Assembly: GCF_000514815.1 (NCBI RefSeq)
Contig: NZ_AZWQ01000020.1
Location: forward strand, 1 to 64,000
Reading direction: 5' to 3'
Origin: Salinispora fenicalii
Lineage (GTDB): Bacteria; Actinomycetota; Actinomycetes; Mycobacteriales; Micromonosporaceae
DNA length: 64,000 nucleotides
Shown: positions 40,520-50,459 of the stretch, piece by piece
How positions within the stretch are numbered: position 1 is the first letter of the stretch
Layout of the letters: every line of letters begins with the position of its first letter
The notes under the pieces: model-generated
Databases searched by the model: none
What the model was told of the DNA's origin: nothing
The model's input: the letters and a program-made list of their open reading frames with translations, nothing else
Made by a program: the position numbers and the translations under genes

Positions 40520-42658
40520 TCAGTTGCCGGTCGGATTACCGGTGATGTCGCCGACCCGGGTAAGCGTGGCGTGCGCCGCACCCACGATCCGGTCCGGGGT
40601 GAAACCAAACTGCTCGAAGAGCACCGTGTGTGGGGCGCTCGCCCCGAAGTGCTCCAGGCTGATGCTCTCACCGCAGTCACCGACGAAGGCCCGCCAGGAC
40701 ATCGCGACACCCGCCTCCACGCTCACCCGTGCCCTTACCCCACGGGGCAGGACCGACTCCTGGTACGCCTCGTCCTGGGCCCGGAACCACTCCTGGCAGG
40801 GCATGGAGACGACTCGGGTGGGGGTGCCGTCGGCCTCCAGCCGCTCCCGGGCGGTGAGGCAGAGCTGCACCTCCGAGCCGGTGCCGATGAGAATCACCTG
40901 CGGCTTGCCCCCGGAGGCCTCAGCCAGCACATACCCGCCGCGGGCCACCCCTTCCGCGCCGTTGAGCACGGATCGGTCCAGGGTCGGCAACGGCTGGCGG
41001 CTCAGTGCCAACGCGGCCGGTCGGTCGGTGTGCGTCAGGACCTGCCGCCACGCCCAGGCGGTCTCGTTCGCGTCGGCGGGGCGTACCACGTCCAGTCCGG
41101 GGATCGCCCGCAACGAGGTGAGATGCTCCACCGGCTGGTGGGTCGGACCGTCCTCACCGAGGCCGATCGAGTCGTGCGTCCAGACGTAGGTCACCGGCAG
41201 CTTCATCATCGCCGCGAGGCGCACCGACGGGCGCATGTAGTCGCTGAAGACGAGGAAGGTGCCGCCGTACGGGCGGGTGCCCCCGTGCAGGGCGATGCCG
41301 TTGAGGATGGCGGCCATCGCGTGCTCACGGATGCCGAAGTGCAGCGTTCGGCCGTACTCGTTGCCCGGGAAGTCCTTGGTGGCGTGCTCGGCCGGGATGA
41401 AGGATGGCTCACCCTTCATGGTGGTGTTGTTGCTGTCCGCCAGGTCGGCCGAGCCGCCCCACAGCTCCGGCAGCACCGGTGCGAGCGCGCCGAGGACCTT
41501 GCCGGAGGCCGCGCGGGTGGCCAGGCCCTTGGCATCGGCGGGGAACGTGGGTAGGGCGTCCGTCCAGTCCGAGGGCAGGGTCCGGGTGGCCAGCCGGTCC
41601 CAGAGCGCCCGGCGTTCCGGGTTTGCCTGCCCCCAGGCCACGAAGGTTTCGGTCCATTCGCGCTGGGCGGCGATGCCGCGTTCCAGGACCTGGCGGGCGT
41701 GTTTGAGGACGTCCTCGTCGACCTCGAAGGTGCGCTGTGGGTCGAAGCCGAGGAGTTCCTTGGTCGCCGCGACCTCGTCGGCGCCGAGCGCCGAACCGTG
41801 AATCTTGCCGGTGTTCCGCTTGTTCGGCGCCGGCCAGCCGATGATGGTGCGTAGCGCGATGAACGACGGCCGCCCGGTCTCCGCCTTGGCTGCCTGAAGC
41901 GCGCGGTACAGCGTGGCCACGTCCTCGTGGTAGTCGCCCTCGTCGGCGTCGCCGCGCCGCCAGTCGACGGTCTGCACGTGCCACCCGTAGGCCTGGTAGC
42001 GGGCCGCGACGTCCTCGCTCTTGGCGATCCGGGTGTCGTCCTCGATCGAGATCTCGTTGTCGTCGTAGATCACACAGAGGTTGCCCAGCTGCTGGTGAGC
42101 GGCGAGGGCGCTGGCCTCGTGACTGATCCCCTCCTCGATGTCGCCGTCGGAGGCGATGCACCAGATGTCGTGGTCGAAGATCGAGGCGCCGGGCTCCGGC
42201 TCGGGGTCGAACAATCCGCGTTCCCGGCGGGCGGCCATCGCCATCCCGACCGCGTTGCCCAGGCCCTGCCCGAGTGGGCCGGTGGTGGTCTCCACTCCCG
42301 GGGTGTGCCCGTACTCGGGGTGACCGGGGGTGAGGGAGCCCCACTGTCGCAGCCCTTCGAGGTCGGCGAGGCTCATCGGGTAGCCGGAGTAGTAGAGCTG
42401 GATGTAGAGGCTGAGGCTGGAGTGCCCAGCGGAGAGGACGAAGCGGTCTCGGCCGGGCCAGGTCGGGTCGGCGGGGTTGTGGCGCATTACCCGGTTGAAG
42501 AGTAGGTAGGCCGCGGGCGCCAGGCTCATCGCGGTGCCGGGATGGCCGTTGCCGGATTTCTCGACAGCGTCCATGGCCAGCACGCGGACCGTGTCGACCG
42601 CCCGACGGTCGAGGTCGGACCAGTTGAGTGCAGGAAGCTCGGGTCGGTTGTCAGCCAC
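40520..42658 (-). CDS. tkt: Transketolase
   Basis: A 712-residue thiamine-diphosphate enzyme exchanging two-carbon units in the pentose phosphate pathway. Key blocks: [15 protein letters not shown] (about residue 35), the ThDP-binding [14 protein letters not shown] (about 165-178), [12 protein letters not shown] (catalytic Glu, about 440) and [16 protein letters not shown] (about 496-511). The GTG start at 42656-42658 has GAGGAG 11 nt upstream; the frame continuing to 42745 is not conserved. First gene of the minus-strand operon tkt-tal-pgi-zwf-opcA-pgl and divergent from ctaB, the usual actinobacterial arrangement. Confidence 0.97.
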   Translation of the reverse strand: MADNRPELPALNWSDLDRRAVDTVRVLAMDAVEKSGNGHPGTAMSLAPAAYLLFNRVMRHNPADPTWPGRDRFVLSAGHSSLSLYIQLYYSGYPMSLADLEGLRQWGSLTPGHPEYGHTPGVETTTGPLGQGLGNAVGMAMAARRERGLFDPEPEPGASIFDHDIWCIASDGDIEEGISHEASALAAHQQLGNLCVIYDDNEISIEDDTRIAKSEDVAARYQAYGWHVQTVDWRRGDADEGDYHEDVATLYRALQAAKAETGRPSFIALRTIIGWPAPNKRNTGKIHGSALGADEVAATKELLGFDPQRTFEVDEDVLKHARQVLERGIAAQREWTETFVAWGQANPERRALWDRLATRTLPSDWTDALPTFPADAKGLATRAASGKVLGALAPVLPELWGGSADLADSNNTTMKGEPSFIPAEHATKDFPGNEYGRTLHFGIREHAMAAILNGIALHGGTRPYGGTFLVFSDYMRPSVRLAAMMKLPVTYVWTHDSIGLGEDGPTHQPVEHLTSLRAIPGLDVVRPADANETAWAWRQVLTHTDRPAALALSRQPLPTLDRSVLNGAEGVARGGYVLAEASGGKPQVILIGTGSEVQLCLTARERLEADGTPTRVVSMPCQEWFRAQDEAYQESVLPRGVRARVSVEAGVAMSWRAFVGDCGESISLEHFGASAPHTVLFEQFGFTPDRIVGAAHATLTRVGDITGNPTGN

Positions 42659-42915
42659 GTTGGTTGTGCTCCTCGGCAGATGGGCGGAACCCTCACCGGT
42701 GACCCTATCGAGCGGTCCTAAACGTCCGCCCACGGATCCGTGCATGCTGTTCTCCCGGTTCCGGCCACTTCGTCGCGTACGGGTGTGACGGCTCGCACCG
42801 TTGCCGGGTCACCAGGGCAGCCATAACGGCGGCGCGTAGGGTGGGGCGGTGATGGTCCCGGAATGGGGCCCGATCATTTCGACCTCCCCCCGCCCATGCC
42901 GGAAGGTGGCAATCC

Positions 42916-43878
42916 GTGAGCATGATCACCGAGCGCCCCGTCAGCGACACCGCCGGGCAGTCGGTCAGCGCGACGGGGGATGGGGCGGTCGGCTCGCGGC
43001 GGGACCTGCGGGCGGTGGTCGCGGCGTATGTGGCGTTGACCAAGCCACGGATCGTGGAGCTGCTGCTGGTCACCACCGTGCCGGCGATGATGCTCGCGCA
43101 TGGCGGTCTGCCGTCGCTCTGGCTGATGGCGGTGGTGCTGGTCGGTGGGTCGCTGGCGGCCGGCGCGGCCAGCGTCCTGAACTGCTATATCGATCGCGAT
43201 ATCGATCAACTGATGCGGCGCACCAAGCGTCGCCCGCTGCCGGCGCACACCGTCACGCCGCGGAACGCATTGATCTTCGGCTTGGTGTTGGCGGTGGTCT
43301 CGGTCACCCTGCTGGCCGTTTTCACCAACGCCCTGGCCGCCGGGCTGACGCTGGCCGCGATTCTCTATTACGACCTGGTCTACACCGCCTGGCTCAAGCG
43401 CACGACCACGGCGAACACCTTCTGGGGCGGGGCCTGTGGGGCGGCGCCGGTGTTGATCGGCTGGGCCGCGGTGACCGGCTCCCTCGCGCCGGCCGCTTGG
43501 GCGCTCTTCGGGGTCGTCTTCTTCTGGCAGATGCCGCACTTCTACCCGTTGGCGATGAAGTACAAGCAGGACTACGCCCGGGCGGGCATCCCGATGCTGC
43601 CGGTGGTGGCGTCAACCCGGCGGGTCAACGCCGAGATTCTCATCTTCGCCTGGCTGACGGTGCTGGTTTCGCTGGTGGCCTGGCCGCTCGGGGCCGGGAT
43701 GGGGCCGATCTACGGGCTGCCGACTCTCGTCGTGGGGGTCATCTTCCTGGTCGAGGCGCACCGGCTCTGTCGGCGGGCGGCGCGGGGGGACGCGGTCAAG
43801 CCGATGCGGCTGTTCCACTGGTCCACCACCTACCTGACCGTCGTCTTCGCGGCGGTTGCGCTGGACGCGTTGATCTGA
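42916..43878 (+). CDS. ctaB: Heme O synthase (protoheme IX farnesyltransferase)
   Basis: A 320-residue integral membrane prenyltransferase of the UbiA superfamily that adds a farnesyl group to heme B for cytochrome oxidase. About nine transmembrane helices are visible. The first Asp-rich motif is [12 protein letters not shown] (about residue 92) with the adjacent KRRPLPA, and the second region contains [17 protein letters not shown] with the family's short motifs. GTG start at 42916 follows GGAAGGTGG. A TAGGGT at 42837-42842 could be its -10 box. Divergent from tkt; ctaA lies 1.7 kb downstream on the other strand. Confidence 0.95.
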   Translation: MSMITERPVSDTAGQSVSATGDGAVGSRRDLRAVVAAYVALTKPRIVELLLVTTVPAMMLAHGGLPSLWLMAVVLVGGSLAAGAASVLNCYIDRDIDQLMRRTKRRPLPAHTVTPRNALIFGLVLAVVSVTLLAVFTNALAAGLTLAAILYYDLVYTAWLKRTTTANTFWGGACGAAPVLIGWAAVTGSLAPAAWALFGVVFFWQMPHFYPLAMKYKQDYARAGIPMLPVVASTRRVNAEILIFAWLTVLVSLVAWPLGAGMGPIYGLPTLVVGVIFLVEAHRLCRRAARGDAVKPMRLFHWSTTYLTVVFAAVALDALI

Positions 43879-44129
43879 CCGCCCCGCTCCGCCCGTCTCG
43901 CCCTGGCTGAGGCAGCGGTATCGGGTTTGACGGTCTCGCCATTGACGTAGGGGAATTTCCGAATGATCGGATACCCGTCACCGTGGTTTATCTTTTGGAA
44001 ATCCCGTGGCAGGTAATGCGAAAACTATGCAGGTAAATCCGGTCAAAAGGTGCATCTTCGGTCACGCTTTCGGGGTAACTGGCATCACAAAAGGTTCACC
44101 GAACTCGCCCGCAAGGGGGGAACTCTGCT

Positions 44130-44135
44130 TAGGCT
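44130..44135 (+). promoter_or_regulatory. -10 box TAGGCT, leaderless
   Basis: Ends 7 nt before the ATG at 44143. The 264-bp gap upstream (43879-44142) is clearly less GC-rich than its surroundings and holds no recognisable gene. Confidence 0.45.
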
Positions 44136-44142
44136 TCGCGTC

Positions 44143-44478
44143 ATGGCAGATGGTTCCGATACGACGCTGACGGCCGAGCAGGCCGCCAACGCTCCGGCCC
44201 CCAGCGGCCTGGTGGCCGGCATCAAGTCGTTCGCCGCCGGGCACGGTGGGGCGAAGGCGGTCATCGAGTACGTCGGCAAGCGCGGTGCGCGCATCGTCCT
44301 TGTCGGCTCCGACGGGGTCTGGGGCGACCAGTTCGCGGACGACACCGTCGCCGCGCGGCAGGCGTGCGCCAAGGCGGGCGTCACTGTCGAGAACGCGTGG
44401 GAGCGGGAACTGATGGACCAGATGCGTCCGAGTAACGATCTCTGGCGCTCGATGGCCCGGCGTACGATGGCTCGCTAG
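44143..44478 (+). CDS. Conserved actinobacterial protein of unknown function
   Basis: A 111-residue cytosolic protein without membrane segments. After a low-complexity N-terminus (about 1-28), the core AGIKSFAAGHGGAKAVIEYV and VGKRGARIVLVGSDGVWGDQ looks like an alpha/beta nucleotide- or ligand-binding segment, then DDTVAARQACAKAGVTV and a basic C-terminus (MARRTMAR). I have the impression of a family restricted to actinobacteria but cannot name it. ATG at 44143 follows TAGGCT at leaderless spacing. The next gene's -10 box overlaps its TAG stop. Confidence 0.7.
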   Translation: MADGSDTTLTAEQAANAPAPSGLVAGIKSFAAGHGGAKAVIEYVGKRGARIVLVGSDGVWGDQFADDTVAARQACAKAGVTVENAWERELMDQMRPSNDLWRSMARRTMAR

Positions 44479-44481
44479 GCT
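44476..44481 (+). promoter_or_regulatory. -10 box TAGGCT overlapping the previous stop codon, leaderless
   Basis: Begins with the TAG stop of the 111-residue gene and ends 7 nt before the ATG of the ATP-grasp gene. Confidence 0.45.
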
Positions 44482-44488
44482 CCCGGCT

Positions 44489-45412
44489 ATGGTGATCAAT
44501 TCGCCCGAGCCGACCCGTGGGGAGCCCCGGGTCGCCCTCGTGACCTGCGCGGCCCTTCCCGACCTGGAGAGTGACGACCGCCTCGTCCGTGCACCGCTTG
44601 CGGCCCGTGGTGTCACCGCCGAGGCGGTGATCTGGGATGATCCCGGCGTCGACTGGGCCGGCTATGACCTCGTGGTACTCCGCTCGCCGTGGGACTACCC
44701 CGCCCGCCGGGATGCTTTCGTCGAGTGGGCGGCGTCGGTGCCGGCCCTGGCCAACCCGGCGGACGTCGTCCGCTGGAACACCGACAAGCGCTACCTCGAG
44801 CAGCTCGCCACCGCTGGGGCGGCCACCGTCCCCACCGCCTGGATCCTGCCGGGGCAGCAGTGGTCGCTTCCCGCAGAGCGCGGGGAGTACGTCATCAAGC
44901 CCTCGGTCAGCGCGGACAGCCGGGACACCGGCCGGTACGACCTGGCCGATCCCGAGCACCGGGAACTGGCGCAGGCGCACGTTCGGCGCCTGGGCGCGGC
45001 CGGGCGGGTGACCATGGTTCAGCCGTACCTCTCGGCCGTTGACACCGACGGCGAGACCGCGTTGCTCTTCCTTGCCGGCCCCGACGGCCTGCGTTTCAGT
45101 CATGCGATCCGCAAGGGCGCGATGCTGACCGGCCCGGACCTGGGGCCGGAGGGGCCGCGTAAAGCCGAGCGGATCACCACCCGCACCGCTACCCCGGAGC
45201 AGGTGGCGGTGGCAGAGAAGATCCTCGCCGAGGTTCCAGGCGGACCGGATCGGCTGCTCTACGCCCGGGTCGACCTGATCCTGGGCGAGGGCGAGGTGCC
45301 GCTCTTGGTCGAACTGGAGCTGACCGAGCCGTCACTCTTCCTCGGGTACGCCGACGGCGCCCCGGATCGCCTCGCGGAGGCTATCCTGACCCACCTGCAC
45401 CGCCAACCCTGA
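44489..45412 (+). CDS. ATP-grasp domain protein (RimK/glutathione synthetase-like)
   Basis: A 307-residue ATP-grasp ligase-type protein. The N-terminal pre-grasp domain includes LVVLRSPWDYPARRDAFVEW; NTDKRYLEQLATAGAATVPT begins the central domain (about residue 91); YVIKPSVSADSRDTGRYD (about 132) is the ATP-binding lysine loop; and the metal-binding end is ARVDLILGEG and VELELTEPSLFL (about 250-280). Such proteins join a carboxylate to an amine or thiol using ATP; this branch resembles proteins annotated as glutathione synthetase-like or cycloserine-biosynthesis-like, but no substrate can be assigned. Cytosolic, probably leaderless, and followed by a hairpin at 45425. Confidence 0.8.
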   Translation: MVINSPEPTRGEPRVALVTCAALPDLESDDRLVRAPLAARGVTAEAVIWDDPGVDWAGYDLVVLRSPWDYPARRDAFVEWAASVPALANPADVVRWNTDKRYLEQLATAGAATVPTAWILPGQQWSLPAERGEYVIKPSVSADSRDTGRYDLADPEHRELAQAHVRRLGAAGRVTMVQPYLSAVDTDGETALLFLAGPDGLRFSHAIRKGAMLTGPDLGPEGPRKAERITTRTATPEQVAVAEKILAEVPGGPDRLLYARVDLILGEGEVPLLVELELTEPSLFLGYADGAPDRLAEAILTHLHRQP

Positions 45413-45424
45413 AGCACCCTCGCT

Positions 45425-45465
45425 CGACGTCGTCGGATCGCTGCTGTCGCGCTCCGACGACGTCG
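45425..45465 (+). terminator. Hairpin after the ATP-grasp gene
   Basis: Perfect 13-bp arms (45425-45437, 45453-45465) around a 15-nt loop, 12 bp after the stop codon. Confidence 0.6.
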
Positions 45466-45492
45466 GCGCTTGGGCTCCGGAACTCGTCAGTC

Positions 45493-45590
45493 GGCCGGGG
45501 ACCGACGACTGGGAGCAGCCTGGCCGGGGCCGACGATTCGGAGCCTGGCCGGGGCCGACGATTCGGGACCGGCCGGGACCGACGACTCAG
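45493..45590 (+). repeat. Four imperfect ~25-bp tandem repeats at the 3' end of ctaA
   Basis: Units begin GGCCGGGG(A)CCGACGA at 45493, 45522, 45547 and 45571, each followed by a variable CT/TTCGG segment. The last unit runs into the ctaA stop codon (45587-45589). Confidence 0.7.
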
Positions 45591-46546
45591 GCGGGAACGG
45601 CGGCCGAGGGCTCGGTCGTGGTGTCGCGGGAGGTAGTGGCGCTTGGGGTGGGGGTGACGGCCGGCTGGCGTTCCCGGGTCGACCGGAGCACCGCGAGGGT
45701 GGCCAGCAGCACCAGACAGGAGCCGAGCATGTGGGCGCCGACGAGCAGCGCCGGCAGGTTGGTGAAGTACTGCACGTAGCCGATCACGCCCTGCCCGGCC
45801 TCTACCCCGACCAACACCAGCGCGGCCCGCGCGGGTCCGGCGGCGCCGACTGCCCGGAACGCGAAGACCAGAGCCACCGAGAGGCCGATCAGCAGGAACA
45901 CACCGTCGGCGTGGATCTGGGAGATCTGCTCGGGGTCGAGGCCGTTGCGGGCCGCCCCACCGTCACCGGCGTGTGGGCCGCTGCCGGTGACCCAGGTGCC
46001 GACCACGAGTACCGCCACGCAGACCACGGTGGTGATCACCGCGAGTGTGCGCAACGGCCCGGGAACCACCGGCACCGTCGGGCCGTCCGGTTCCGCGATC
46101 CGCCGCCAGAGGACGTACGCGAGGGCGATCACGATCATCGAGGCGAGGAAGTGCAGCCCGACCACCCATGGGTTGAGCTTGGTGAGGACGGTGATCCCGC
46201 CGATCACCGCCTGCGCCGGGATGCCGAGCAGGACGGCGACCGCGAGTGGCAGCAGGCCGCGTCGCGGTCGGTGGAGCAGGACGGCCACCACCACGGCGAG
46301 AGCGACGATGCCGACCGCGAAGGTCAGTAGTCGGTTGCCGAATTCGATCGCCCCGTGCAGGCCCATCTCCGGCGTGGCGGTGTACGACGCGTCGGTGCAG
46401 CGGGGCCAGGTGGGGCAGCCCAGGCCGGAGGCGGTCAGCCGGACGGCCCCGCCGGTAACGACGATCAGCACGTTCGCGAGAATGTTGGCGAACGCCAGCC
46501 GGCGAAGCATGGTGGTGGAGACCGGGAACCGGGCGGCGACAGTCAC
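45587..46546 (-). CDS. ctaA: Heme A synthase (COX15/CtaA)
   Basis: A 319-residue integral membrane monooxygenase that oxidises heme O to heme A for aa3 oxidase. Eight transmembrane helices are visible with the conserved first-loop segment VRLTASGLGCPTWPRC (two cysteines), heme-ligand histidines in GLHGAIEFGNRLL, VVGLHFLASM, SQIHADGVFL and LVGAHMLGS. The C-terminus is Ser/Thr-rich and hydrophilic. GTG at 46544-46546 lies 7 nt after TAGGAT, so the mRNA is probably leaderless; an ATG at 46564 is an alternative start but would place the box inside the coding region. Divergent from sufR. Confidence 0.93.
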   Translation of the reverse strand: MTVAARFPVSTTMLRRLAFANILANVLIVVTGGAVRLTASGLGCPTWPRCTDASYTATPEMGLHGAIEFGNRLLTFAVGIVALAVVVAVLLHRPRRGLLPLAVAVLLGIPAQAVIGGITVLTKLNPWVVGLHFLASMIVIALAYVLWRRIAEPDGPTVPVVPGPLRTLAVITTVVCVAVLVVGTWVTGSGPHAGDGGAARNGLDPEQISQIHADGVFLLIGLSVALVFAFRAVGAAGPARAALVLVGVEAGQGVIGYVQYFTNLPALLVGAHMLGSCLVLLATLAVLRSTRERQPAVTPTPSATTSRDTTTEPSAAVPA

Positions 46547-46553
46547 GGCGCAA

Positions 46554-46559
46554 ATCCTA
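46554..46559 (-). promoter_or_regulatory. -10 box TAGGAT, leaderless ctaA
   Basis: Minus-strand TAGGAT ends 7 nt before the ctaA GTG. Confidence 0.45.
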
Positions 46560-46626
46560 CGCATCGTAGTGGTGCCATCTTGGGCGGCTCCGTCGCAACG
46601 GTGTTTTGGATCACCGGACCCCGAGT

Positions 46627-46655
46627 TTGCAGGCCTCCGGCGAATTACGTAACGT
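46627..46655 (+). promoter_or_regulatory. Probable suf operon promoter
   Basis: TTGCAG (46627-46632) and TAACGT (46650-46655) are spaced 17 bp, and the second box ends 7 nt before the sufR GTG, predicting a leaderless message. The overlapping 8-bp palindrome TTACGTAA (46645-46652) is a candidate for autoregulation by SufR, but no longer inverted repeat is evident. Confidence 0.4.
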
Positions 46656-46662
46656 TGGCGTT

Positions 46663-47418
46663 GTGAAAAACGCGGCGGGGGTCTCGGGGCGCCAGCCGGC
46701 GCCCGTCGGGGTCGCCGGTGGGTCGGCCGTCGCCGATCCGTCAACCCGCGACCGGGTTACCCAGCTGCTGCTGGAGCGGGGCGCCACCACCGCCGCGCAG
46801 CTGGGGCACGAGCTCGGGCTCAGCCCCGCCGCGATCCGACGGCACCTGGACGCGATGCTCGCCGAGGGGGATGTCCTCGCCCGTGATCCGGCGATTCGAG
46901 GTCACCGCGGGCGCGGCCGTCCAGCCAAGGTCTTTCTGCTGACCGAGGCGGCCCGAGGTCGCTGCGGCACCCACCACTACGACAACATGGCCACCGCCGC
47001 GCTGCGCTGGATCGCCCGGGGTGGGGGATCGGCGGCGGTGGCGGCCTTCGCCGCCGAGCAGGTCTCCGCCCTGGAGGCCCGCTGCCTGGCAGCCATGGAA
47101 GACGCCGGCGACGACCCGCTCGCCCGGGCGGAGGCACTCGCCGCCGCCCTGACCGCGGAGGGCTACGCTGCCAACGCCTCCACGATCGCCTCGGGGGGCC
47201 AGCTGTGCCAACATCACTGCCCGGTGGCACATGTGGCCGCCGAGTTCCCCCAGCTGTGCGAGGCCGAGACCGCGGTGATCTCCCGTCTGGTCGGCACCCA
47301 CGTGCAGCGCCTGGCGACCATCGCGCACGGCGACGGGGTGTGCACGACGCACATTCCGGCCCAGCCGGGGCGTGTTCAGTCCAGTAAGACCGTCACCACT
47401 GTGAGGACAGATAGATGA
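46663..47418 (+). CDS. sufR: Fe-S-sensing transcriptional regulator SufR-like
   Basis: A 251-residue winged-helix regulator. The DNA-binding domain (residues about 25-95) includes [20 protein letters not shown] and ends [16 protein letters not shown]. The C-terminal part carries the cysteine set [21 protein letters not shown] split as [14 protein letters not shown] and QLCEAE, the [4Fe-4S]-binding motif of SufR proteins, which repress the suf operon when the cluster is intact. GTG start at 46663. Its TGA overlaps the sufB ATG by 4 bases. As first gene of the suf operon it is the expected autorepressor. Confidence 0.92.
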   Translation: MKNAAGVSGRQPAPVGVAGGSAVADPSTRDRVTQLLLERGATTAAQLGHELGLSPAAIRRHLDAMLAEGDVLARDPAIRGHRGRGRPAKVFLLTEAARGRCGTHHYDNMATAALRWIARGGGSAAVAAFAAEQVSALEARCLAAMEDAGDDPLARAEALAAALTAEGYAANASTIASGGQLCQHHCPVAHVAAEFPQLCEAETAVISRLVGTHVQRLATIAHGDGVCTTHIPAQPGRVQSSKTVTTVRTDR

Positions 47419-48845
47419 CCGAGCAGATCGTCCAGCCCCTGACCCAGGAGGAGCAGCTCGCCGCCCTCGGTCGCTACGAGTACGGCTGGGCCGACCCCGA
47501 CGCGGCCGGGGCCGTCGCACAGCGTGGCCTCAACGAGGCGGTCGTGCGGGACATCTCGGCCAAGAAGGCTGAGCCGGCCTGGATGCTCGACCTGCGGCGT
47601 AAGGGTCTGCGGTTGTTCGATCGCAAGCCCATGCCGGCGTGGGGTGCCGATCTCACCGGGATCGACTTCGACAACATCAAGTACTTCGTGCGCTCCACCG
47701 AGAAGCAGGCGACCAGCTGGGAGGAGCTTCCGGAGGACATCAAGAACACCTACGACAAGCTGGGCATCCCCGAGGCGGAGAAGCAGCGGCTGGTCGCAGG
47801 GGTGGCGGCGCAGTACGAGTCCGAGGTCGTCTACCACAAGATCCGTGATGACCTGGAGGAGCAGGGCGTCGTCTTCCTCGACACGGACACCGCGCTCAAG
47901 GAGCACGAGGACCTCTTCAAGGAGTACTTCGGCACCGTGATCCCGGTCGGCGACAACAAGTTCGCCGCCCTGAACACCGCGGTCTGGTCCGGTGGCTCCT
48001 TCATCTACGTGCCGAAGGGCGTGCACGTGGAGATCCCGCTCCAGGCCTACTTCCGGATCAACACGGAGAACATGGGTCAGTTCGAGCGGACCTTGATCAT
48101 TGTTGACGAGGGTGCGTACGTGCACTACGTCGAGGGCTGCACCGCCCCCATCTACTCCTCGGACTCGCTGCACAGCGCCGTCGTGGAGATCATCGTCAAG
48201 AAGAACGCCCGCTGCCGCTACACCACCATCCAGAACTGGTCGAACAACGTCTACAACCTGGTCACCAAGCGCGCGGTGTGCCACGAGGGCGCGACCATGG
48301 AGTGGATCGACGGCAACATCGGCTCCAAGGTCACGATGAAGTACCCGGCGGTCTTCATGACCGGCGAGCACGCCAAGGGCGAGGTGCTTTCGGTGGCCAT
48401 GGCCGGTGAAGGCCAGCACCAGGACGCCGGTGCCAAGATGGTGCACGCCGCACCGCGCACCAGCAGCACCATCGTCTCGAAGTCGATCGCCCGCGGTGGC
48501 GGTCGCACCTCGTACCGCGGTCTGGTGCAGGTGTTGGAGGGTTCACACAGCAGCAAGAGCACCGTGAAGTGCGATGCGCTGCTGGTCGACACCGTCTCCC
48601 GCTCGGACACCTACCCGTACGTCGACATCCGCGAGGACGACGTGTCGATGGGGCACGAGGCGACCGTCTCGAAGGTCAGCGAGGACCAGCTCTTCTACCT
48701 GATGAGCCGGGGACTGAGCGAGGACGAGGCGATGGCGATGATCGTCCGTGGCTTCATCGAGCCGATCGCCAAGGAACTCCCGATGGAGTACGCGCTGGAG
48801 CTCAACCGCCTGATCGAGCTGCAGATGGAGGGCGCGGTCGGCTGA
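47415..48845 (+). CDS. sufB: Fe-S cluster assembly scaffold SufB
   Basis: A 476-residue SufB, the core scaffold of the SufBCD complex on which [4Fe-4S] clusters are built. Typical blocks are [20 protein letters not shown] (about residue 75), [20 protein letters not shown] (about 181), [11 protein letters not shown] with a conserved cysteine (about 236-246) and the C-terminal [23 protein letters not shown] overlaps the sufR stop, so translation is coupled to the regulator. Cytosolic. sufD follows after 73 bp with its own AGGAAGAG site. Confidence 0.97.
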   Translation: MTEQIVQPLTQEEQLAALGRYEYGWADPDAAGAVAQRGLNEAVVRDISAKKAEPAWMLDLRRKGLRLFDRKPMPAWGADLTGIDFDNIKYFVRSTEKQATSWEELPEDIKNTYDKLGIPEAEKQRLVAGVAAQYESEVVYHKIRDDLEEQGVVFLDTDTALKEHEDLFKEYFGTVIPVGDNKFAALNTAVWSGGSFIYVPKGVHVEIPLQAYFRINTENMGQFERTLIIVDEGAYVHYVEGCTAPIYSSDSLHSAVVEIIVKKNARCRYTTIQNWSNNVYNLVTKRAVCHEGATMEWIDGNIGSKVTMKYPAVFMTGEHAKGEVLSVAMAGEGQHQDAGAKMVHAAPRTSSTIVSKSIARGGGRTSYRGLVQVLEGSHSSKSTVKCDALLVDTVSRSDTYPYVDIREDDVSMGHEATVSKVSEDQLFYLMSRGLSEDEAMAMIVRGFIEPIAKELPMEYALELNRLIELQMEGAVG

Positions 48846-48918
48846 GGCCGCCGAGGCCGGTCGAGCCGACCCGTCCCCGTTACTGACACCGTCGTCGCAG
48901 AACAGAACCAAGGAAGAG

Positions 48919-50115
48919 ATGACTACCCAGGCTTCCGCGCCGCCCAGCACCAAGTCGCAGGCGCTGCGCTCATACGATGTCACCGACTTCTCGGCCCTCA
49001 CCGGTCTGGAGGAGGAGTGGCGCTTCACCCCACTCAACCGCCTGCGGGGCCTGACCGGCGAGGTGCCGGCCAGCGCGGGCGCGGTCCGGCACGAGTACGG
49101 CGACCTGCCCGCGGGCGTCACCGTCGAGTCGGTCGCGAAGGACGATCCGCGGATCGGCAGCGTGCTCGTACCGGTGGACCGGATCAGCGCGTTGGCGTAC
49201 CGCGGTGCGGCGCAGGCGCAGCTGGTGCGGGTCGCCGATGAGGCCGTGCTGGCTGAGCCGGTGACCCTGCGGGTGGTCGGCGAGGGCGCCGACGAGCTCG
49301 CCTTCGGGCACACCTTCGTCGAGGTGGGCCGGTTCGCTGAGGCCACGCTGGTGCTCGAGCACGTCGGTTCGGCGACGCTCGCCGACAACGTCGAGGTCAC
49401 GGTCGCCGACGGCGCGAAGCTGACCTTGGTCACCGTCGCCGACTGGGCCGACGACGCGGTGCAGGCGCAGCACCTGAAGGTGCGGCTGGGGCGTGCCGCC
49501 CGGGTACTGCACGTCCAGGTCAGCCTCGGCGGCGACCTGGTCCGGCAGTACACCACCGTGGAGTACACCGAGCGGGGCGGCGAGGCCGAGCTGTACGGTG
49601 TCTACTTCGCCGACGAGGGGCAGCACCTGGAGCATCGGCAGCTGGTGGACCACTCGGTCCCGGACTGCCGCAGCTACGTGGGTTACCGCGGTGCCCTACA
49701 GGGCGGGAGCGCCCGTACCGTCTGGGTCGGCGACGTGCTGATCCGGGCCGAGGCGACCGGCACCGACACCTACGAGATCAACCGGAACCTGCTGCTCACC
49801 GAGGGTGCGCGGGCGGACTCCGTACCCAATCTGGAGATCGAGACCGGGGAGATCGCCGGCGCCGGTCACGCGAGCGCGACCGGCCGCTTCGACGATGAGC
49901 AGCTGTTCTACCTGATGGCCCGGGGCATCCCGGAGGCCGAGGCGCGGCGTCTCGTGGTTCGCGGTTTCTTCGCCGAGCTGCTCAACAAGATCCCGGTCGA
50001 GTCTCTGCGGGAACGCCTCGGCGCGGCGATCGAGGCCCGGCTGGCCAGTGGGGGGAGCGAGTTCGCCGACCCCACCCACGCGAGCGGGGACATCGCCGCG
50101 AAGGCCGGTGCGTGA
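48919..50115 (+). CDS. sufD: Fe-S cluster assembly protein SufD
   Basis: A 398-residue SufD, paralogue of SufB and partner in the SufBC2D complex, thought to help iron entry. The right-handed beta-helix core is evident and the C-terminus has DEQLFYLMARGIPEAEARRL (about residue 327), the SufC-binding helix shared with SufB. The N-terminal region (1-90) is shorter and less conserved, as usual in actinobacteria. ATG at 48919 follows AAGGAAGAG. Its stop overlaps the start of the Rieske gene. Confidence 0.95.
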   Translation: MTTQASAPPSTKSQALRSYDVTDFSALTGLEEEWRFTPLNRLRGLTGEVPASAGAVRHEYGDLPAGVTVESVAKDDPRIGSVLVPVDRISALAYRGAAQAQLVRVADEAVLAEPVTLRVVGEGADELAFGHTFVEVGRFAEATLVLEHVGSATLADNVEVTVADGAKLTLVTVADWADDAVQAQHLKVRLGRAARVLHVQVSLGGDLVRQYTTVEYTERGGEAELYGVYFADEGQHLEHRQLVDHSVPDCRSYVGYRGALQGGSARTVWVGDVLIRAEATGTDTYEINRNLLLTEGARADSVPNLEIETGEIAGAGHASATGRFDDEQLFYLMARGIPEAEARRLVVRGFFAELLNKIPVESLRERLGAAIEARLASGGSEFADPTHASGDIAAKAGA

Positions 50116-50459
50116 TGATCCGCATCTGCTCCGCCGAGGACGTGCCGAAGGGCAGCGTGGTCAGTGCGGACGTTGACGGTGTGAAGATCGCGATCGTGCA
50201 CGGCGAGGACGGCACCTTCTACGCCGTCTACGACGAGTGCTCACACGCCGCGGTGGCCCTCTCCGAGGGGGAGGTCGAGGGCTGCACCCTGGAGTGCTGG
50301 CTGCACGGTTCGCGGTTCGACCTGCGTACCGGCGAGCCGACCGGGCTACCCGCTACCGAACCCGTCCCCGTCTATCCCGTCGAGATCCGCGACGGCGACA
50401 TCTACATCCCAGTGGGCGCCGACGGCCGCCCGATGCCAAGCAATGGAGTGACCCGATAA
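50115..50459 (+). CDS. Rieske [2Fe-2S] ferredoxin within the suf operon
   Basis: A 114-residue soluble Rieske protein of the non-heme-oxygenase ferredoxin type. The cluster ligands are CSHAAVAL (Cys-x-His, about residue 41) and CTLECWLHGSRFD (Cys-x2-His, about 60). It overlaps the sufD stop (GTGATG; GTG 50112 is the alternative start) and its own TAA overlaps the sufC ATG, so it is locked into the operon between sufD and sufC, a common actinobacterial order. A role in delivering electrons during cluster assembly is inferred from this position. Confidence 0.93.
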   Translation: MIRICSAEDVPKGSVVSADVDGVKIAIVHGEDGTFYAVYDECSHAAVALSEGEVEGCTLECWLHGSRFDLRTGEPTGLPATEPVPVYPVEIRDGDIYIPVGADGRPMPSNGVTR

